This document shows positions 5,303-8,262 of a stretch of 8,262 nucleotides of DNA, one piece after another. The DNA is from JBOGZI01 sp050697275 (GTDB taxonomy: Bacteria; Actinomycetota; Thermoleophilia; Solirubrobacterales; 70-9), in assembly GCA_050697275.1 (NCBI GenBank), contig JBOGZI010000130.1:1-8262 (forward strand), in the 5' to 3' direction. Below the pieces are notes generated by a model that saw nothing but the letters and a program-made list of their open reading frames with translations, did not search any database and had not been told where the DNA came from. The position numbers were made by a program, and so were the translations under genes. How positions within the stretch are numbered: the first letter of the stretch is position 1; the number at the start of each line of letters is the position of its first letter.

Positions 5303-6295
5303 TCAGCGGCGCAGCACGCCCTCCTCGGCGAAGTTGGCCCGCCGCGGCTCGGTGATCGCGACCTCGGCGAGCGCCTCGTCGATCGCCTCGAGCACCTCGG
5401 CGGAGAGCTCGATCCCGGAGGCGGCGGCGTCGGCGTGGACCTGCTCGGAGCGGGAAGCGCCGACGATCGCCGAGGCGACGTTCTCCTCGCGCAGCACCCA
5501 GGCGAGCGCCATCTCCACCATGCTCAGCCCGGCGCCCTCGGCGATCGGCACCAGCCGCTGCACCGCCGACAGCACCTCGTCCGAGGTGTAGCGGTCCATC
5601 GCCCAGCCCATCGCGTCGCTGGCGGCGCGCGAGTCGGGCGGGTGCTCCTCGCCGGGCCGGTACTTGCCGGTCAGCACCCCCTGGGCGAGCGGCGACCAGA
5701 CGATCTGCGAGATCCCGTGACCCGCGCAGAGCTCGAGCAGCTCCGCTTCGGGCGCCCGCCAGATCATGTTGTACTGCGGCTGCGAGGAGACGAACTTCCT
5801 CGTCCCGGGCACCTCGAGCGCCGCCTCGATCTGCTCCACCGTCCACTCGCTGAGGCCGATCTCCCGCGCCTTGCCGGCCTCGACCACCTCGGTGAGCGCC
5901 TCCATCGTCTCCTCGATCGGCGTCTCGGTGTCGAAGCGGTGGCACTGGTAGAGGTCGACGTAGTCGGTGCGCAGCCGCTCCAGGGAGGCGTCGAGCTGCT
6001 TGTGGATCTGCGCGCGGGAGAGGCCGCGGTCCGTCTCCGACATCGGGAAGAAGGCCTTGGTCGCGAGCACGTATGAGTCGCGCGGGTAGTCGGCGAGGAT
6101 CTCACCCCAGGCCTGCTCGGCGGTGCCGCGCCCGTAGGCGTTCGAGGTGTCGAACAGGGTGATCCCGGCGTCGAAGGCGGCCCGGGTGCAGGCCTCGGTC
6201 TGCTCGCGCTCCACCCCCACCCCGTAGGTGAGCCAGGAGCCGAGCGAGATCTCCGAGACCTCTATGTCCGAGTCACCGAGCTTTCGGTAGCGCAC
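5303..6295 (-). CDS. Aldo-keto reductase (Kv-beta/YghZ-like)
   Basis: A 330-residue NADPH-dependent oxidoreductase with the (beta/alpha)8 fold, expected to reduce aldehydes or ketones in the cytoplasm. It is full length for the family. The catalytic tetrad is complete: D49 and Y54 (FDTSNAYG), K80 (ATKAFF) and H119 (YQCHRFD). The latter motif, with the following ETPIEETMEAL, resembles potassium-channel beta subunits and the YghZ/AKR14-type reductases. The C-terminal cofactor segment IVGASRSEQV is present. The start is GTG 6295, preceded 6 nt upstream by TAGGGT and lacking a Shine-Dalgarno sequence, suggesting a leaderless transcript. It lies 41 bp after the SnoaL-like gene on the same strand and could also receive read-through from it. 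Physiological substrate unknown. Confidence 0.95.
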   Translation of the reverse strand: MRYRKLGDSDIEVSEISLGSWLTYGVGVEREQTEACTRAAFDAGITLFDTSNAYGRGTAEQAWGEILADYPRDSYVLATKAFFPMSETDRGLSRAQIHKQLDASLERLRTDYVDLYQCHRFDTETPIEETMEALTEVVEAGKAREIGLSEWTVEQIEAALEVPGTRKFVSSQPQYNMIWRAPEAELLELCAGHGISQIVWSPLAQGVLTGKYRPGEEHPPDSRAASDAMGWAMDRYTSDEVLSAVQRLVPIAEGAGLSMVEMALAWVLREENVASAIVGASRSEQVHADAAASGIELSAEVLEAIDEALAEVAITEPRRANFAEEGVLRR

Positions 6296-6301
6296 CCCGC
6301 G

Positions 6302-6328
6302 ACCCTACCCGGCCGCGGACGCCGGCAA
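6302..6328 (-). promoter_or_regulatory. Candidate promoter for a leaderless aldo-keto reductase
   Basis: On the - strand, TTGCCG (6328-6323), a 15-nt spacer and TAGGGT (6307-6302) lie directly before GTG 6295, with 6 nt between the -10 box and the start codon. The spacer is short, so the -35 assignment is weak; the -10 box is better supported. Confidence 0.45.
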
Positions 6329-6336
6329 TCGCCCAC

Positions 6337-6729
6337 TCAGGACCAGCCGGCGGCCCAGGCCTCCGCGTCCACCTTGCTCTCGAAGCGGACCAGCTTGCCG
6401 TCCTTCAGCTCGTTGATGTGCTCGAAGGGCGCGTCGAGCTCGGCGCCGTTCTTGTTCTTGCCCTTGTAGCGGCCCTTGACCACGACCGTCTCTCCCTGGT
6501 CCTCGACGTCGTCGATCTCGACCGAGAACTCGTCGAAGTTCTCGGGGACCGGGCCGAAGACCTTCGCGGCGACCTCGTCGCGCCCCTTGAAGGTGCCCGA
6601 CGGCGCGTTGCCGCCGCCCGGCTCGGTCCACTCGATCTGCTCGTCGTAGATCTCGAGCACGCCGGGGATGTTCCCCTGGTTGAAGTTGTCGTAGGTGCTG
6701 CGAACGGTCGCCACGTCCTGCTCTGACAT
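6337..6729 (-). CDS. SnoaL-like (NTF2-fold) protein
   Basis: A 130-residue protein with the pattern of the SnoaL-like/NTF2 superfamily: an N-terminal helix with VRSTYDNFNQGNIPGVLEIYD, the strand IEWTEPG, the F-x-G segment GTFKGRDEV, and beta-sheet strands ending in HINELKDGKLVRFES. Members are small ketosteroid-isomerase-like cyclases, hydrolases or ligand-binding proteins, and sequence alone does not separate these. No signal peptide or membrane segment. The ATG at 6729 is preferred because AAGGAGAGG sits 4 nt before it; the longer start (GTG 6747) would overlap that site and add six unconserved residues. It is followed 41 bp downstream by the aldo-keto reductase. A shared role in small-molecule or stress metabolism is possible but not shown. 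Confidence 0.88.
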   Translation of the reverse strand: MSEQDVATVRSTYDNFNQGNIPGVLEIYDEQIEWTEPGGGNAPSGTFKGRDEVAAKVFGPVPENFDEFSVEIDDVEDQGETVVVKGRYKGKNKNGAELDAPFEHINELKDGKLVRFESKVDAEAWAAGWS

Positions 6730-6818
6730 CCGGCCTCTCCTTCCCACTCTCGCGAATCTGTCGAGCCGGAAGCTATCGAGGCGGGCGCTGCCCGGCGAGC
6801 CGCGCGTCCGGCGGCGGA

Positions 6819-8258
6819 CTACTCGCCGAAGTCCTCGGTGCTCTCGCCGGTGTCGACGTCCACGTCGACGTCCTCGCCGCGGGCGGCCGCGGCCAGCTCT
6901 CCGGAGGGCACGATCTCCGCCTGCGGCTCGAAGGTCGAGCGGGCGACCGAGATGCTGATCGGGCCCTCGCTCGGGTCCCCGCTCGGCTCGATCCGGATGT
7001 TGCCGACGATCCCGCCGGGGATGCTGACCACGAACAGGTTCTCGACCACGTCGGCGCGGTCGGGCTCCGGCGCGATCGCCTTCAGGAGCACCTCGGCGGC
7101 CTGGCCGGCGTAGGGGGCGAAGAGCTCGACGTCGCCGTCCACCCGCTCGGAGAGCTGCTCGACGAACCTCTCCCCGGCGCCGCTCAGGTCATCCGGCGGG
7201 CGGCCGGGGGCGCTGACGAACATCCCCTCCGCCTCGGGGCCGACGTCGTCGATCGTCGCCTGCTGGGCGAAGCCGTCGAAGGCGAGCAGCTTGACGCTGT
7301 CGTCGGTGGTGGCCGTGGTCCCGGTGTCCTCGGTGGCCTCGGCGCCGCCCAGGTTCGGCCCCAGCACCTCGACCTTGTCCTTGATCACCTGGGCGCCGTT
7401 CTGCTCGAGCAGCCCGGCGAGCACCACCGCGTCGGCGCCGGAGGACTCGACCTCCTCCATCAGCTCGGTGTAGTTGCCGCGCTTCGGGTTCCAGTTCTCG
7501 AAGCCGGCGATGTCCATGTCGAGCGCCTCGGCCGCGTTCTGGAAGGTCTCGCCCTGCCCGAGGCTGGTCGGGTCCTTCCTCGCCACCAGCACGAAGGGGT
7601 TCTCCACCCCGAGCTGGGTGGCGAACTGAGCGAGGCCGGCGCCCTGGAAGGCGTCGTTGGGGATCACCCGCGCGTAGTTGCGCTCGCCCGAGGGGTAGAA
7701 GCGGTCCGGCTCGTTCTCCTCGCAGATCGGGCTCTCCTGGGTGAGGCAGACGAAGGTGTTGCCCGGCGAGACCATCGCCACACCGCCCTCCGGGGCCCGG
7801 TTCAGGATCGGGATCTCGACCGCGGCGCAGCCCGAGTTGTAGGTGCCGACCACCCCGATCAGGTCGGGGTTCTCGGCGTAGGCCTCGGCGTTCTCCTTGC
7901 ACTGCGCCTTGTCCCACTCGCCGGTCTCCTCGACCGAGTCGTCGCAGGCCTGGAAGGCGACCTTGGTCTCCCCCGCCTGCCAGTCGTCCTGCTCCAGCAC
8001 CAGGCGGATCGCCTCGACCATCTGGGTGGAGCGCTCGGCCGAGTCGCCCTGCATCGGCAGATCGGAGGCGATCAGCACGTCCGGCTCGCCCTCGCCGCCG
8101 AACTCGGCCTGCTCGCAGAACTCCTCGGGGAGGGTCTCGATCCCACTCACCTCGCCATCGCCATCGCCGTCGTCGTCGTCACCGCCGCAGGCGGAGAGCG
8201 CCCCCGCGAGGGCGGCGGCCGCGACGAGCAGGCAGATCAGCGTCAGCGAGCGAGGCAC
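6819..8258 (-). CDS. Lipoprotein solute-binding protein, LivK-like (5' end at window edge)
   Basis: An ABC-transporter solute-binding lipoprotein of about 479 residues, type I periplasmic fold (Peripla_BP_6, branched-chain amino acid/amide type). GTG 8258 gives a hydrophobic signal (about 5-20) and lipobox LSAC with C24 as the lipidated residue, then an acidic tether of Asp and Gly (27-36). The binding domain starts near DVLIASDLPMQG (60-71), with GVVGTYNSGCAAVEIPI (135-151) and RVIPNDAFQGAGLAQFA further on as typical family elements. Six more Cys (48, 105, 120, 144, 171, 179) could form disulfides outside the cell. There is a Thr-rich surface loop near GTTATT and an acidic C-terminal tail. 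The frame is still open upstream and only one basic residue precedes the hydrophobic stretch, so the real start may lie beyond the window. No permease or ATPase gene is in view, and the ligand is unknown. Confidence 0.9.
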   Translation of the reverse strand: MPRSLTLICLLVAAAALAGALSACGGDDDDGDGDGEVSGIETLPEEFCEQAEFGGEGEPDVLIASDLPMQGDSAERSTQMVEAIRLVLEQDDWQAGETKVAFQACDDSVEETGEWDKAQCKENAEAYAENPDLIGVVGTYNSGCAAVEIPILNRAPEGGVAMVSPGNTFVCLTQESPICEENEPDRFYPSGERNYARVIPNDAFQGAGLAQFATQLGVENPFVLVARKDPTSLGQGETFQNAAEALDMDIAGFENWNPKRGNYTELMEEVESSGADAVVLAGLLEQNGAQVIKDKVEVLGPNLGGAEATEDTGTTATTDDSVKLLAFDGFAQQATIDDVGPEAEGMFVSAPGRPPDDLSGAGERFVEQLSERVDGDVELFAPYAGQAAEVLLKAIAPEPDRADVVENLFVVSIPGGIVGNIRIEPSGDPSEGPISISVARSTFEPQAEIVPSGELAAAARGEDVDVDVDTGESTEDFGE

Positions 8259-8262
8259 GAGG

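Noticed and set aside
4815..5945. Long - strand open frame (376 codons)
   Set aside because: Overlaps the reductase in a different frame and runs antisense to csp; Arg/Gly-rich translation without motifs.
4922..6076. Long + strand open frame across csp and the aldo-keto reductase (384 codons)
   Set aside because: It runs through csp in another frame, through the terminator, and antisense to a well-supported reductase. Low-complexity Arg/Gly/Leu sequence.
6782..6794. CGGGC-GCT-GCCCG hairpin after the solute-binding protein gene
   Set aside because: Only 5 bp with no T-run on the - strand side; too weak to call a terminator in GC-rich sequence.

Overview
The window is GC-rich with strong third-position G/C bias, weak or absent ribosome binding sites at several starts, and gene families typical of high-GC Actinomycetota. 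The 375-residue WNQD/YGDES-type secreted protein and the 69-residue coiled-coil/membrane protein are of a kind I associate with Thermoleophilia (Solirubrobacterales-like soil bacteria). That placement is inference. No rRNA, tRNA, CRISPR array, transposase or phage gene is visible, and the region reads as chromosomal.

Left part, + strand (1-2304): a tightly coupled phosphorelay set. A GAF-HisKA-HATPase histidine kinase, cut at its 5' end by the window edge, overlaps a single-domain receiver by 4 bp (ATGA). That receiver overlaps a two-receiver protein by 17 bp, and the second receiver of that protein has lost its phosphorylation chemistry. None of the three has a DNA-binding or enzymatic output domain in the visible sequence. 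Next come an uncharacterised, N-terminally anchored exported protein (2324-3451), which carries an unusual in-frame palindromic insert, and a 69-residue coiled-coil protein with a C-terminal membrane helix (3515-3724).

Middle (3776-5272): a membrane fatty-acid desaturase on the - strand and a cold-shock protein (csp) on the + strand are divergently transcribed from a 241-bp intergenic region. Both are classic low-temperature functions, so this looks like a small cold-adaptation pair. In the csp leader, the Shine-Dalgarno sequence and every base up to the start codon are complementary to an upstream segment, which suggests RNA-structure control of translation. A strong terminator with a TTCG loop closes csp.

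Right part, - strand (5303-8258): an aldo-keto reductase of the Kv-beta/YghZ type, a SnoaL-like (NTF2-fold) protein, and a lipoprotein solute-binding protein of the branched-chain amino acid (LivK/Peripla_BP_6) type whose 5' end lies at the window edge. Spacing suggests separate or loosely coupled units.

Three starts (2324 +, 3515 +, 6295 -) share a TANNNT box exactly 6 nt before the start codon, the geometry expected of leaderless transcripts. The points most worth following up are the csp leader hairpin, the in-frame palindrome at 2911-2966, the leaderless promoter pattern and the degenerate receiver domain.
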